Origin: Podospora bellae-mahoneyi
Taxonomy: Eukaryota > Ascomycota > Sordariomycetes > Sordariales > Podosporaceae
Assembly (NCBI RefSeq): GCF_035222275.1
Contig: NC_085883.1
Coordinates: 310,001-374,000 of the forward strand
Direction of reading: 5' to 3'
Length of the DNA stretch: 64,000 bases
Shown here: positions 35,238 through 45,142 of the stretch, in pieces
Position numbering within the stretch: position 1 is the stretch's first letter
How the letters are laid out: each line of letters opens with the position of its first letter
The notes under the pieces: generated by a model
What the model was told of the DNA's origin: nothing
Database searches by the model: none
The model's input: the letters and a program-made list of their open reading frames with translations, nothing else
Translations under genes and position numbers: made by a program

Positions 35238-35651
35238 AGGACATATGGGAAGGCGTTTGGTATAGTTAAGGAGGTGGTTTTGGTATTGGATGACCATCTA
35301 GCAGGCGGTTAATGATTTTGGGTTTGGGTTTGGGTTTGGATGATATCCCTGTCAACGTTGGATTATGCGGCAGTTGAAAATATGAGCTGGTTGTTCAACA
35401 TGAGAAATGTGCTTTCCTGGCTAGGTTCCTTCCAGCTGCTGAGGATGTCCATTGCCGAGCAGGTCCACACATTCGCAGGAGGCACTGTCTCCTCTTTTAG
35501 CTGCATCATGATTTCCTTTTACGTCCCCTTTGAGCGGAGGCCGTCACCACGTCAATCTCTCTCCACATTGAAATTTACCCACCCTTTGGAACCTTTTCAA
35601 ACCCAACCTCTCTCTCTAAACACTGCTCGATTCTTCGCTTAGGTGCCTACT
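35238..35651. other. 3' region of Zn2Cys6 gene and upstream of small coiled-coil ORF
   Basis: 414 nt. Holds a four-unit TTTGGG run (35317-35339). A C/T-rich stretch (35570-35640) ends in TTCGCTTAG, which could be a splice acceptor before the next ORF. No other feature. Confidence 0.4.
35317..35339 (+). repeat. TTTGGG tandem run
   Basis: Four consecutive TTTGGG-type hexamers, the last one short by a G, about 80 nt after the stop of the Zn2Cys6 gene. It resembles but does not equal the fungal telomere unit TTAGGG, and lies within a 3' untranslated region. Confidence 0.8.
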
Positions 35652-36050
35652 ATGACCGTCCCTCCAACACCACGTTTCCAAACGCCCGCTCCGACAGACA
35701 TCGCACCCATCCCTCGAGCGGAGATGCTACTCTCTGACCAGCAGCTACTTATCATCCTCCGAGGCTTGGTGCTTCTCAAGAAACAAGAAATTCCCGACGC
35801 CAGAGACGAGATCCACGACCTCAAGGAGGGGGTCCGCTTCTTAAAGGGTAAGGTCTGCTGCCTTGAGGATGAGGTCGGCCGCCTCAAGGAGGAAATCCGC
35901 TGCGTGGAGGATGAGGTCCCACTGCGTGACGGGGCTGTTGATGGCTATGGAGAAAGGGGGGTACAGTGTGTTTGGAGGGCTTGGTACATGATCAGGAGGA
36001 CCGCTGGTATCGTGTGGAGCTGTTGGAATGGGTGCTGCCGGTTTGGTTGA
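35652..36050 (+). CDS. Small hypothetical coiled-coil protein
   Basis: A 132-aa ORF starting MTVPPTPRFQTPAPTD. The middle forms a strong coiled coil with repeated acidic heptads (RDEIHDLKEGVRFLKGK, CCLEDEVGRLKEEIR, CVEDEV). The end is Cys/Trp-rich (RTAGIVWSCWNGCCRFG), unlike a normal tail. No known domain. C/T-rich DNA and a possible acceptor precede it, so an upstream exon is conceivable. The regular heptads argue for real coding; the odd tail may mean a missed intron near 35930. Confidence 0.4.
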   Translation: MTVPPTPRFQTPAPTDIAPIPRAEMLLSDQQLLIILRGLVLLKKQEIPDARDEIHDLKEGVRFLKGKVCCLEDEVGRLKEEIRCVEDEVPLRDGAVDGYGERGVQCVWRAWYMIRRTAGIVWSCWNGCCRFG

Positions 36051-38598
36051 TATTGGGTGCTGTTGTTATGGGACTAAAGGGGGAGTGTGTGCCTGTGTTG
36101 AGGGGGGTGATAGGTAATGGTGGATGCTCTTTGTGGGGATAGTAACGGCGGGAGTGGCTAAGGTATTGTAGTGATCGATGGGCAGCTTGAGAACTACGGA
36201 AGGTTATCACAGATAAGAGGGCGGAGTTTTGGGGAGGGTTAGTGATGCTGGTTGGAAGGGCACGGCATACCTAAGGGGAGGAGTACGCAGTGTGGGTGAG
36301 CATATCTGTTGAAAAGTACTGATAGTGAGAAATAAAGCCGGGTCATAATCACAGTCGAAGAGCAGCTGGACAGTTTTAGATTAGCACATCAGAGATACGT
36401 AGCGAGAAAGGTTGATATCTAGCCAGAAGTATGCCGACCCATTTCAGTGTACCTATTGATTTGATTCCTAATGGCGGTAACTGCCGGAGATTTTGCTAGG
36501 TACGAAAGCTCCAGATAGTCCGAGGTTAGGGATATTTAAAGCATATTTTGTAGTTGATACCACTGCGTCGTCATGGATGAGAGAGAACCAAGTCATGCCA
36601 TTTGGAATAAAGGTACCTTGAATGAAGAATTGATGGCCTGGCATGACTATCTGAGATGTGCAAAAGGACAGGGAAAGGTAAGCGGTTCTATGTTGCCAAT
36701 GATTATGGGGTATATTGGAGGGGGAACACTTGGGCGTGGCAGAGGGTGGTCGACTGTGTTGTGGTATATGGCTGCATATGGCCCACGTTGTCCAACTGGC
36801 AGCGAAGGGGACGGTGGCGGGACAGGTGGTTTGGTTCGGGATTAGGTAAGCAAGACTGCCCGGCTGCGCATCCAAATCTCAGGGGTTCGTGGTGGTCGGT
36901 CAACAGGATGATTTCCACATCGTTTGCTCGTCAGTCGAAATGTCATGTGGATGGGTGTGTATTGGGTGTGAAACTTTGCACATCTGCGACAACACGATTC
37001 GGCGGAAGGGAACCAGGTGTGTTGGGTCGTGTTTGTGATGTTGACTGCACATTAAGTTGATCTTTTTGCCCGCCCTGTGGGGCTTACTGTGTCGAAGAAC
37101 ACTAGGATGGAAACGTGACTGGGACCTGGCACGCATGGCGACAGGCATGGTTAGACCCCAGCGTACAAGAAGTGGATGAGAGAGAGCGATGATGAAGAAC
37201 AGTAATATAGACATGAACAGAGGCCATCATCAATGGCAGCGGGCGTCGACTGCTTGTACCCCGCCTCAGTAGTCTGCCGCGAGGTCCCAAGCCGATGCAA
37301 ACACACTGTTTTGATTATGTAAACCTGTGAAAAGTTCTGTTGTCTGCTTGCATTTCTGGTTGTCACGTGCGACTGTCCAGCAAAATGTAAACAAACCACT
37401 TGCGCCTTTGCTATTTCACAGAACAGTTTGCTACAGGGTGATTGTTTACCTTTTTTCAGGGGCTTTTAGGGGACCATGCCAAGAGACGGCGCTACCCCGG
37501 ATCTGCAGTTGGGCCCCCAACGACAGGGCTGTTTTAGCGAGGCCCACTCTTGACGACAGGGCAGTTGAGCCGCAATTAAGCACCATGCAGGTCAACTTTT
37601 TGCTGTCGTGGAAAAGATGGAAGCACTTTTGATAACGAGGTTGGGAGTATATTCTATACGACAGATAGCATTTTGGAGCATAATAAATACATAGGAGACA
37701 TGGGCAAACTTTGGAGCCAAACAGGCTGCGGAAGTGCTCTGCTTGATATGATGGACTTTCTGGCTGGGATCTGTGATTGTTTGACGAATGGGATGATTGT
37801 TTGATGAGTGGAGATAGATATTTCTTAAACCATTAAGCCGACCTTTGCTTCCAGTCACAGATGTCAGTCGCATCAAAGGAATGAAAGTGCCATCTGTGGG
37901 AGGCGACAGCGAAGAGGGCGACGACAGCGGGCAGAAGATGTGACTCGAGGTTATCTCTCTTCCCCAAGGTCCTGGAAAAGCAGGAAAGTCGCAAAATCTG
38001 TTTCTATAGTGGCCCATCATCTCAAACCTCGATCAAGGGACTGTTGTGATGCTGATCCTGTTGCACAAGACCACCCACATCAACAGCAACAGATATAAAG
38101 TCGGGCGGAGGAAGAAAACATAGATATATTACACTCTCAAATTACTGAATTGGGCTACAAAGCATCTATCTCATCATCACCATCATTATTCACTACCTTT
38201 GGCCTGGTCAAAGAATGCCACCCATTGCTGGAAACTTGGTGTTTGGGGGAGAAAGGCTGATGCCCTGTTGACATTCTAAATCACCCGCAATTGCTGACGT
38301 CGCTGCTAAGATAGAGCAACGTGTACAAACAAAATCTGGACCATCGCCATAGCGACTGTCAAAAGCGGGGGCCTCATTCACACATGTATTTATTGCCTGC
38401 TCTCCTCCAAATTTCCCAACCTTTTCCTCTTCTCTTCTCACGGCTTCCGTATTGCGCATTACATGTTTTCAGCTTCGCAGCTATTTTTCCAGTGTCAGAT
38501 CTCTTCACGTCTTGCGCATACTGCCTACTCGACTTCATTGTCATCTACACAAACGCTTTTCCACCCTCACGCCCCTTTTCGACTCGACAAAGACCGCA
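36051..38598. other. Intergenic, no gene recognised
   Basis: 2.5 kb between the small coiled-coil ORF and the proline-rich gene, both on the plus strand. ORFs on either strand (for example around 36470-37060) have no domain and biased composition. The last 250 nt, rich in C/T before the ATG at 38599, probably form the promoter and leader of the next gene. Confidence 0.4.
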
Positions 38599-41114
38599 AT
38601 GTCTTCCGCCGATAGAATCGTCTCTCTCGCCACTCGCGCCGGATCCTCCCGCAGTGATGCGACTCTCCCCTCCCCCCCCTCTGCCCCCTCCGTCGTTGTT
38701 GCTACTAATGGCTCCCAGTCGCAGCTCGACCCATGCTTGGCCTTCCAAGATGAGGTCTTCGGTAAAAGTGGTTGTCTCCCCATTGTTACTGACGTCTCTC
38801 TTGCAGGACTCCGTGCTCGTCGCCAGCACTTGCTCGACGCCGAAGACAAGCAACGCGGCCACTTTAAAGGCCTGCGCAAGGAACTCATCGCCATCTGCCG
38901 CGAACGACACCACGAGCGCGGGACCCGGTCTGACCTGCCGGTCCTCGTGTGCGACCGACGCCCTCTCGTCAAGACTTGGTCCAAGCAGGGTTGTTGGCTC
39001 CAGAAGGTTCACCGTTTCCGTAAGTTTCTTCTGTCTCAGCTGGCTGTGATCGTCATTTGTTGACCTTGTTCCAGTCGTCCATCTTCTGAACGGTCCTTTC
39101 TGGTTCCTTGCGGTTGTTTACATCTGGTGTGAGATTTATCACCGCCAGAATGTCTACCATCAGAACGACATCGTCGTTGCTGGCCGCGAGGCCGAGCTCG
39201 TTGCCAAGAGGTTCGAGATCGAAGACGGCCGCAGCCGCCCACTGCCGGTCGCACGGGGTCCGCCAGTCGAGACCCTACCTACACGTAAGTCTTTTGTCTT
39301 TTATCTTTTCTCTTTTTTCTTTTCGCTTTAATCTCTCCTCTTTCCTCCTTCATCCTTTGGCTTTCCTCTTTTGTCTTGTTTGTTTGCTATTTGACTGATC
39401 ATTGTTTGATCCAGTGCCGACACCTGAGCCTTTCGTGTTCAGGTCAAATCCCTTCGCCGTTCCTTTTGGGATTTTCCGGGGCTTGATGCCTTCCAGCTAT
39501 CAGCCTGTCACCAGCCAGGTTGATGTCACCGAGCCCCCAACAATGTTCATGATCGAGCCTGCTCCCGTGTTCGTCACGGTCCCATCCCAGCAGCCCGTTC
39601 GTTTCGAGAGCAAGCCGGCAGCCCAGCCCGCGTTCACGCCTGCTGCTGGTCCTTCGACGATGGACGTGTTGTGCTCCTCTCTCCGGGCGCTCACCGTCCA
39701 ATGCGCCCACACGCCCATGGCTTCGATTCGGCAGGAGTCTTGGGCTGTTCAACGGTTCAGTCGTCCCGCTTTCGACCTCCAACCAGCAGCTCTCATGCCC
39801 GCGCCGAGACTGCCTGGCTTGCCTTCGTTGATCAAGCCAACGGTCGTTGCTTCGGCAGTGACTAACAGCGAAGTCATGGAGACCGAGATCGTTCGCCCGG
39901 CTGTTCAGCAGCCACCCAAGCCCACTGGCCAGCTGCCTCTTCCACCCCTGGCCCCGATTCCCGTCCCGGCCATGGCTGTCCCGACACCCGTTGCTGCCCC
40001 AGAGAACGTGGTTGCTCCTCCTGCCCCTGAGATGGAGGTTCGACCCCAGCAAGCGGCTGTCCAGCCTTTGAAGAGGAACCGAGTTGTTGCCCCTGTCAAC
40101 TTGGTTATTCAGCAAGTCCCCCAGCCGGAGCTTGTCGTTCCACCAAGACGTCCTGCTGCCCCAGTCAATCTGGTGAGGGTCCCTCGCGCCCCGGTGCAAA
40201 CCTCGCCCCAGCAGCCTCTTCCTCCTGTGCAGCCGTCACCACCTGCGCGGGTTCCCCGGAACACGCCTGCTGGCCCTCTCAACCTGGTGATTGCTCCTCC
40301 CACTCTGGCGTCGAGCTCTCGCCCCCAGCAGGCACAAGCTCCCAAGCAGCAGACGCCACCGGCTCCTGCTTCCCGTGCTCCCTCCCCGCCTCCGATCCCT
40401 TCTCGTCCCCACTGGCAGCTGGTGAAGAAGCTTTCCCCGAGCGAGGCCCAGGCAAAGCTCACGCTTCCGACGCTCGCCCTGCCGAGTGTCCCCAAAATCA
40501 CACCTGAGGTCGCCCCATTGCCTCAACCAGCACCGGCGGTCCCTGTCCCCGTGGTACCCGCTCCGGTCGCTGCCCCTCTCCCGCCTGCCGCCGCTCCCGC
40601 CATCTCCGATGCCGTCCCGGAGCAGCAGGCTCCTATCCCACCGCCTGGTTCTTGCCCCGTGGCACCCATGCGTGGCCGTCGCACTTTTGGCAACACGGTG
40701 CCCCTTCCCCCGGGCGCCTCTGTTCTAGAACAGAAGCCCCTCCCCGCAACTGTCGTCGCTGCTGCCGAGTCTTCTGGCTCTTTGATGAAGGCTCCGGCCC
40801 CCACCCCTCTCCCACCAGCTCGGACGGCCCACTGGACCGGTCTGGAGTTGCGCACTCTTGCCGATCGCCTGATCAAGGAGTGTGTCGATGTTGACGCCTG
40901 GCGTCGGCGTCTCTTTGGCGACATTGAGATGTACATTGGTGGGGAGGAGGACGACGACACCCTCCTCAGCCCGGAGCAAGCGTCGGAAGTGATGAAGACC
41001 TTGTTTCGGAGTGTGAGGAGTTCTGATGTTGGTTTCCAGCGTCAGAAGGACAATACTCTCAACAAGGTTGTCCGGATTTCGAGGAAGGAGGGATTGGTGA
41101 TTGAGAGGTTGTGA
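38599..41114 (+). CDS. Proline-rich orphan protein with one hydrophobic segment
   Basis: Predicted 761 aa. Exons 38599-38761, 38807-39019, 39075-39284 and 39415-41114. Intron 1 is only 45 nt and in frame but has a clean GTAAAA donor, TTACTGAC branch and GCAG acceptor. The N-terminus (MSSADRIVSLATRAGSSRSD) is followed by a charged helical part, then a hydrophobic stretch exposed only after splicing (FWFLAVVYIW, flanked by VVHLLNG and CEIYH) that could span or dip into a membrane. Residues about 220-650 are Pro/Ala/Val/Gln-rich and disordered. The last 95 residues look folded: HWTGLELRTLADRLIKECVD, WRRRLFGDIEMYIGGEEDDD, MKTLFRSVRSSDVGFQRQKD. No family recognised; possibly lineage-specific. Confidence 0.7.
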
Positions 41115-41345
41115 TTTGGGTTGGCGTTTGGAGTTGTTGGAATTTGGAGTTGATGGATTTGGATTGATGGATTGGGTTGGATGGAGGATTGGGTTGGAGG
41201 ATTTGGCATGGGTTTTGGGTTCGGGTTTTGGGATGGAGTTTGGGTACGGCCTGGAGGATTGGGTCTGGAGTTTGGGTTTTGGGATGGAGGATTTTGTACA
41301 GAGGATTGGGATGGGAGGACTTTGGGATTTCAGCTCGGGAGGAGC
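41115..41345 (+). repeat. Degenerate GGATTTGG repeat with G-quadruplex motif
   Basis: Starts right after the stop codon of the proline-rich gene. Words GGATTTGG, GGATTGGG and GGAGTTTGG recur, and TTTTGGGATGGAG occurs twice about 50 nt apart, suggesting an old tandem unit of that length. At 41210-41232 four GGG runs are separated by loops of 4, 3 and 4 nt, a standard G-quadruplex pattern on the sense strand, so it could also form in the mRNA. Confidence 0.75.
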
Positions 41346-42556
41346 TTCTCGGTACAGTATGCCCTTTTTGGTTTTTGCTAACGGTGTACAGGTTGGCTTT
41401 TCTTTTTTTTTCAACGTGTTCTGGGATGAGGGGGATCTTGGTTCGGTCGACAACTGGGTTTACGCTGCACGGCGTCTGAGGTTTGGAGCTTTGGACACGG
41501 CGAACACTGGTTGAGGAGCATCGGTCGGATTATCATGGTTTCTTTTGGTGCCCAGGACATCGTCGGGTCGGAGGAGGACGACGGAGGACTTTTTGTTGGG
41601 GTGGATTCATTCGGCAGCATGCCATGGTGCAAGGACTCTGGAGTTTGCAACTTTGGGGACTCTTTGGGTGCTGGGAGGACCGAGATGGACGACTCTGGCG
41701 GATTGACGACGACGGACGACGGACGACAGCGACAGCCATTAGCGACATTCTGGTGGTGCCAGCCCGAGCTGGTTGTTAAGATAGGACGACAGTCATCGCG
41801 GCCATGGGGGATTGCAGCCTAACCTCTGCCCACCTGTGGATTTGCTACCTGTGACGTGGGTTTTGTTAGGTTTCCCCACGCCCCAGCGCCAAGTGGTGCT
41901 GCCGAATGGGCAGGTATGCACAGCAAAAAACGGTCAGTGTACTAGTTTTGTGACGATATGGGGGCGTTTGGGGGTTGTTTCAATGTATTTTATGGGGGTG
42001 GTTGTTTTTGGTGTTGACATTTTGTGCCTCTTGCAATGTGACTTGTTTGATGTGAAATGGTGATAGTTTTCTTGGTGTTGAGGAATGACTTGAGTGAGTT
42101 TGACCCCGTCCCTCTGCGCCTGTCCTTCTATCCCTCTGTCCCTCTGTCCCTCTGTCCTTCTCTCTTGTGATCTTGTTCGTTCAAATATCTCTACTCTCAA
42201 CCACCGCTTTCCATACTTACCTGATGATTACATTCCGTAATGATTCCATTCCGTTCTCTACATCATCTTTCGATCCCGCATAAGTGGAGAGCGATATTGC
42301 AAAAGTCATGTGCATTTTTCCTCCTTGAGGCTCCCATAACACTTCAATCTTGGCGACGACACTCGCCGCATCAGCTCCGCTCTGTTGGTATAACCTCACT
42401 TCGATCTCTTCAAGCTTCATGCTTCGCTACCTACCATTTCCTTCTCCCCACTCCATGGCCGCCATCCAGATTATTCGTGCTTGGACTCTACTTTGCAGAT
42501 TCTCCATGCTGTCCCATCCCTGCAAAGTGCACCCGCACACAGCTCATCGTGACGTG
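41115..42556. other. 3' and intergenic region with GGATTTGG repeats
   Basis: 1.4 kb. The first 230 nt are a degenerate G/T-rich repeat described separately. Three exact copies of TCCCTCTG follow at 42131-42157. Short ORFs on both strands (41483-42063) have no domains. The part from about 42240 on is probably the promoter and leader of the next small gene. Confidence 0.45.
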
Positions 42557-43098
42557 ATGGCCACCATCTCAAACTCCCAACTTGATGACCAGCAACCCAA
42601 ACCACAAACTTTCACGACACATCTCTGCAACACATCCGGTGCTCTCTTCAGAACGCCCATCAATTTTATCGCCTCATTTGCCCAAATTCCAAGCCATATT
42701 ATCAACTTGCACACGTTGTACGAACCGGTCAACACCATGCACGAAATCGGCGATGCAGTCATATACAAAGGCATGCTATTCCCCTATTTCTTGTACATTG
42801 CATACTCATTCTGACGACATCTCAAAACAGGCGCGGAAGGCGACGAAGCCCTCGGCATCGTAAGGTCAGTCATGGAGCCGATGAGCAAGACCGCCGCGAC
42901 GTTATACGAGGTATGTAATGTGCCCCCTTTCTACCCTCCCGAAATTTCTCTTCCCCCCCCAACACCCCCCAACCCCGTCCCCGCCTCTTTTGCTGACCCC
43001 CCCTCCAGATCCAAGACATCGAATCAGGCGAAACCTTCACCGTCGTCGAGACAAGAGTCCACAACCCCCCAACCATCCCGAGTAGTAGTACATCATGA
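42557..43098 (+). CDS. Small hypothetical protein, probable GC-AG intron
   Basis: Predicted 127 aa from exons 42557-42770, 42831-42910 and 43009-43098. Intron 1 starts with GCATGC after AAAG and ends with AACAG, with a TTCTGAC branch; no GT donor restores the frame. Intron 2 is standard (GTATGT, TGCTGAC, TCCAG). The product reads through FRTPINFIASFAQIPSHIIN, MHEIGDAVIYKGAEGDEALG, IVRSVMEPMSKTAATLYEIQ and DIESGETFTVVETRVHNPP, with composition and continuity of a real protein across both junctions. No known domain. The continuous ORF starting further upstream at 42350 is likely leader sequence. It lies 190 nt before a tRNA gene. Confidence 0.65.
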
Positions 43099-43287
43099 TG
43101 ATTCGGCCAGCCTGTTTTCTCTCTCTAATATATCTTGGCGTTCGCGGAGGAAAAAAAGGGGAAAAGTGGATCCTGTAAATAAAACCCCCAGGGGGGGCTG
43201 ACTCATGCGGCGTGTTTTTTCCCCCCAGCCACACTGGCCCCAATGATATAATGAACACCTGTTGCAAAGTCTCATCGGAACTGAACT

Positions 43288-43417
43288 GGCTCAATGGTCT
43301 AGTGGTATGATTCGCGCTTCGGGAATTAATCTTGAACTTTAAAAAAAGTCGAGAAGCCCCATCAGAGTTTCTGATGATGATTGTGCGAGGTCTCGGGTTC
43401 GAATCCCGATTGAGCCC
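43288..43417 (+). tRNA. tRNA-Pro (CGG) with 58-nt intron
   Basis: Acceptor stem GGCTCAA pairs with TTGAGCC; the D arm contains TGGTCTAGTGGTATGA; the T arm is TCGGG-TTCGAAT-CCCGA. The anticodon stem CGCGC pairs with GTGCG (one G-U pair) once an intron at 43324-43381 is removed. The intron sits at the canonical place one base after the anticodon. Loop TTCGGG gives anticodon CGG, proline. T7 follows at once (43418-43424), a pol III terminator. The discriminator base is C (43417). 58 nt is long for a nuclear tRNA intron. Confidence 0.93.
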
Positions 43418-43424
43418 TTTTTTT
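43418..43424 (+). terminator. RNA polymerase III terminator
   Basis: Run of seven T residues directly after the tRNA-Pro discriminator base. Confidence 0.85.
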
Positions 43425-43605
43425 AATCTTGGTTATTTTCATCACACTTTTTAAGTGATGATGATGGTGGTTGCTATTCTTTTGGTGATGGTGGTGGTTA
43501 TTCCATTCGGTGGTGGTGGTGGTGGGAGGGGGGTTGGGTTGGGTTGCAAATAGGAGGAGCTGTGGTGATATCTATCTCTTGTTGATGTTGTATTATGTCT
43601 TTGCG

Positions 43606-44561
43606 CTAATAACTATCCTTTCTCCTCCTTTTGCGCTTGCGCGCAAAGAAGGTATCCTCCACTGTTGGGCCCTCTGAAACAGTCCATATCAAGACTTCGG
43701 GGCGGTCAGGGGCTGGGGAGGTCGGAGGTGGAGTTGCGACTGCAAATGGATCCCAGTATGTTGTCAGTATAACAAGGCGAAAGTTGGACGGTTGGGAAAA
43801 GAGAACTGCTGCTCACCTTGTTGACTCCCCTGCCCACCATCAACGCTACTCTGCGTGGTGCTCAGCCGCTCCGTGTCGGACTCGTCCTGCTCGGAGAGCA
43901 TCCTCTCCATGCTCCTACGCGGTGAAACTGGTATATGCCCTGTCGAACTCGTAGGAAAGAGAAGCAGCTGGTTGTTGCTGCTAGTAGGGCTCGGGTTGTA
44001 GTACCCAATGCCGCCGCTGGGCGACTCGGAGCTCATCACCTCCAAGTCCCCGAACGGCAACGACGGACTCCTTCCCTGGGGTGGTTCCCTCGACCGGTTT
44101 TGCAGCAAAGTTTTGGCAGCCACGAAACGCTGGTAGTGGACTTGGAGTTCTTGCATGTTGGCGTCATGTTGGGATTGCCCCCCTGCAACCCAGCCAAACC
44201 GTTTCTTCACTGTGGTCTTTGGACGTTTGGCGTCTTTATCACCTCGATGTTTTGGAGATTGGTCTTCTGATTTAACCTGAAGGGAACGGGCGCTGGAGCT
44301 GATGAGATCGTCCAGGTTTCGGATGGCTTCTTGGATTTCTTCAAAGTCATCATTGCTTGCGGTTTCGGATCTTTTGACGTCGAAGACTCTGTCGCGGAGG
44401 GCTTTTGCGTTGGTGATTTCGGCTTGGACGCTGGAGATTAAGCGGACGGCGCGTTGGATTTCTTCTGGGGCACCTTTCAAAGCTTGGATGGTTTGGGCGG
44501 CTGTGAAAGACTCGTTGAAGAGGCTTAGGCCTGTGGTGATGGGTTCTATCACTGCTGACAT
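43606..44561 (-). CDS. Helical-domain protein with basic C-terminal tail
   Basis: Predicted 292 aa from exons 43817-44561 and 43606-43739 (GTGAGC to GCAG). The start chosen gives MSAVIEPITTGLSLFNESFT; an in-frame upstream start exists at 44690 but adds non-conserved sequence. Residues 1-95 are all-helical (AAQTIQALKGAPEEIQRAVR, EEIQEAIRNLDDLISSSARS), resembling the N-terminal helical modules of fungal NLR-like or vegetative-incompatibility proteins, though that is a weak impression. A second helical patch is ANMQELQVHYQRFVAAKTLL. Between them are Lys/Ser-rich linkers, then a disordered Ser/Pro part. Splicing adds PEVLIWTVSEGPTVEDTFFA and a KRKRRRK tail that looks like a nuclear localisation signal. 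Confidence 0.65.
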
Positions 44562-45142
44562 GGTTCGTTTGGTGGAGAGACAATGCCGGGACAAAGGGTC
44601 TCTGCAGACAAGACTTCTCTGGGGTATAATTGCTTTTATGGTAGGACTAGAAGGCTCGGTGTGTTGGGGGTGGCATGGTTCGCGATCCATCTCGGTCAGT
44701 GTTCCACAGGCGTCGATGGAGACGGCTGAGACGCATCATACTTCCCTTGGCGGTAGTCGGGGTTATGTTACCGCCCTGGAGGTGCATAATGAGCCCGAAG
44801 GCTTGATTTGTAATGACTGTGGACGTTCCGGAACTCTGGCAGGATGCGACCACACCTTTGGCTTCGCCACGATGGGCCGGCGAAGGAGTGCCTGTCCCTG
44901 ATTGGGCTGTGCCTTCAAGGCACTATTGGCTCCTCCACAGCCGCTGCGCGCCATTCCCGCAGCCGCAACAGGCACTCACTGACATGATACAGCCCACAGG
45001 GAGCTTGGCTGGTTCAGGTAGTGAGGCGTGACGAGCAGGTGAGGTCGGCAGTTGTCCTCAAGGCTCACCAGATTGACATGGGGAAGAATGCGAGGTTGTT
45101 GACCGCTCATCATGAAGCTATTCTAGTGTTATAGCTGAAGCA
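44562..45142. promoter_or_regulatory. Upstream region of the helical-domain gene
   Basis: 581 nt between the start of the helical-domain gene and the stop of the Hsp70-like gene, both minus strand. Nothing else recognised. Confidence 0.4.

Noticed and set aside
35317-35339. Internal telomere repeat
   Set aside because: Unit is TTTGGG rather than TTAGGG, only about four copies, and located in a 3' region.
36468-36875. 135-aa minus-strand ORF
   Set aside because: No recognisable family, overlapping plus-strand ORFs of similar quality.
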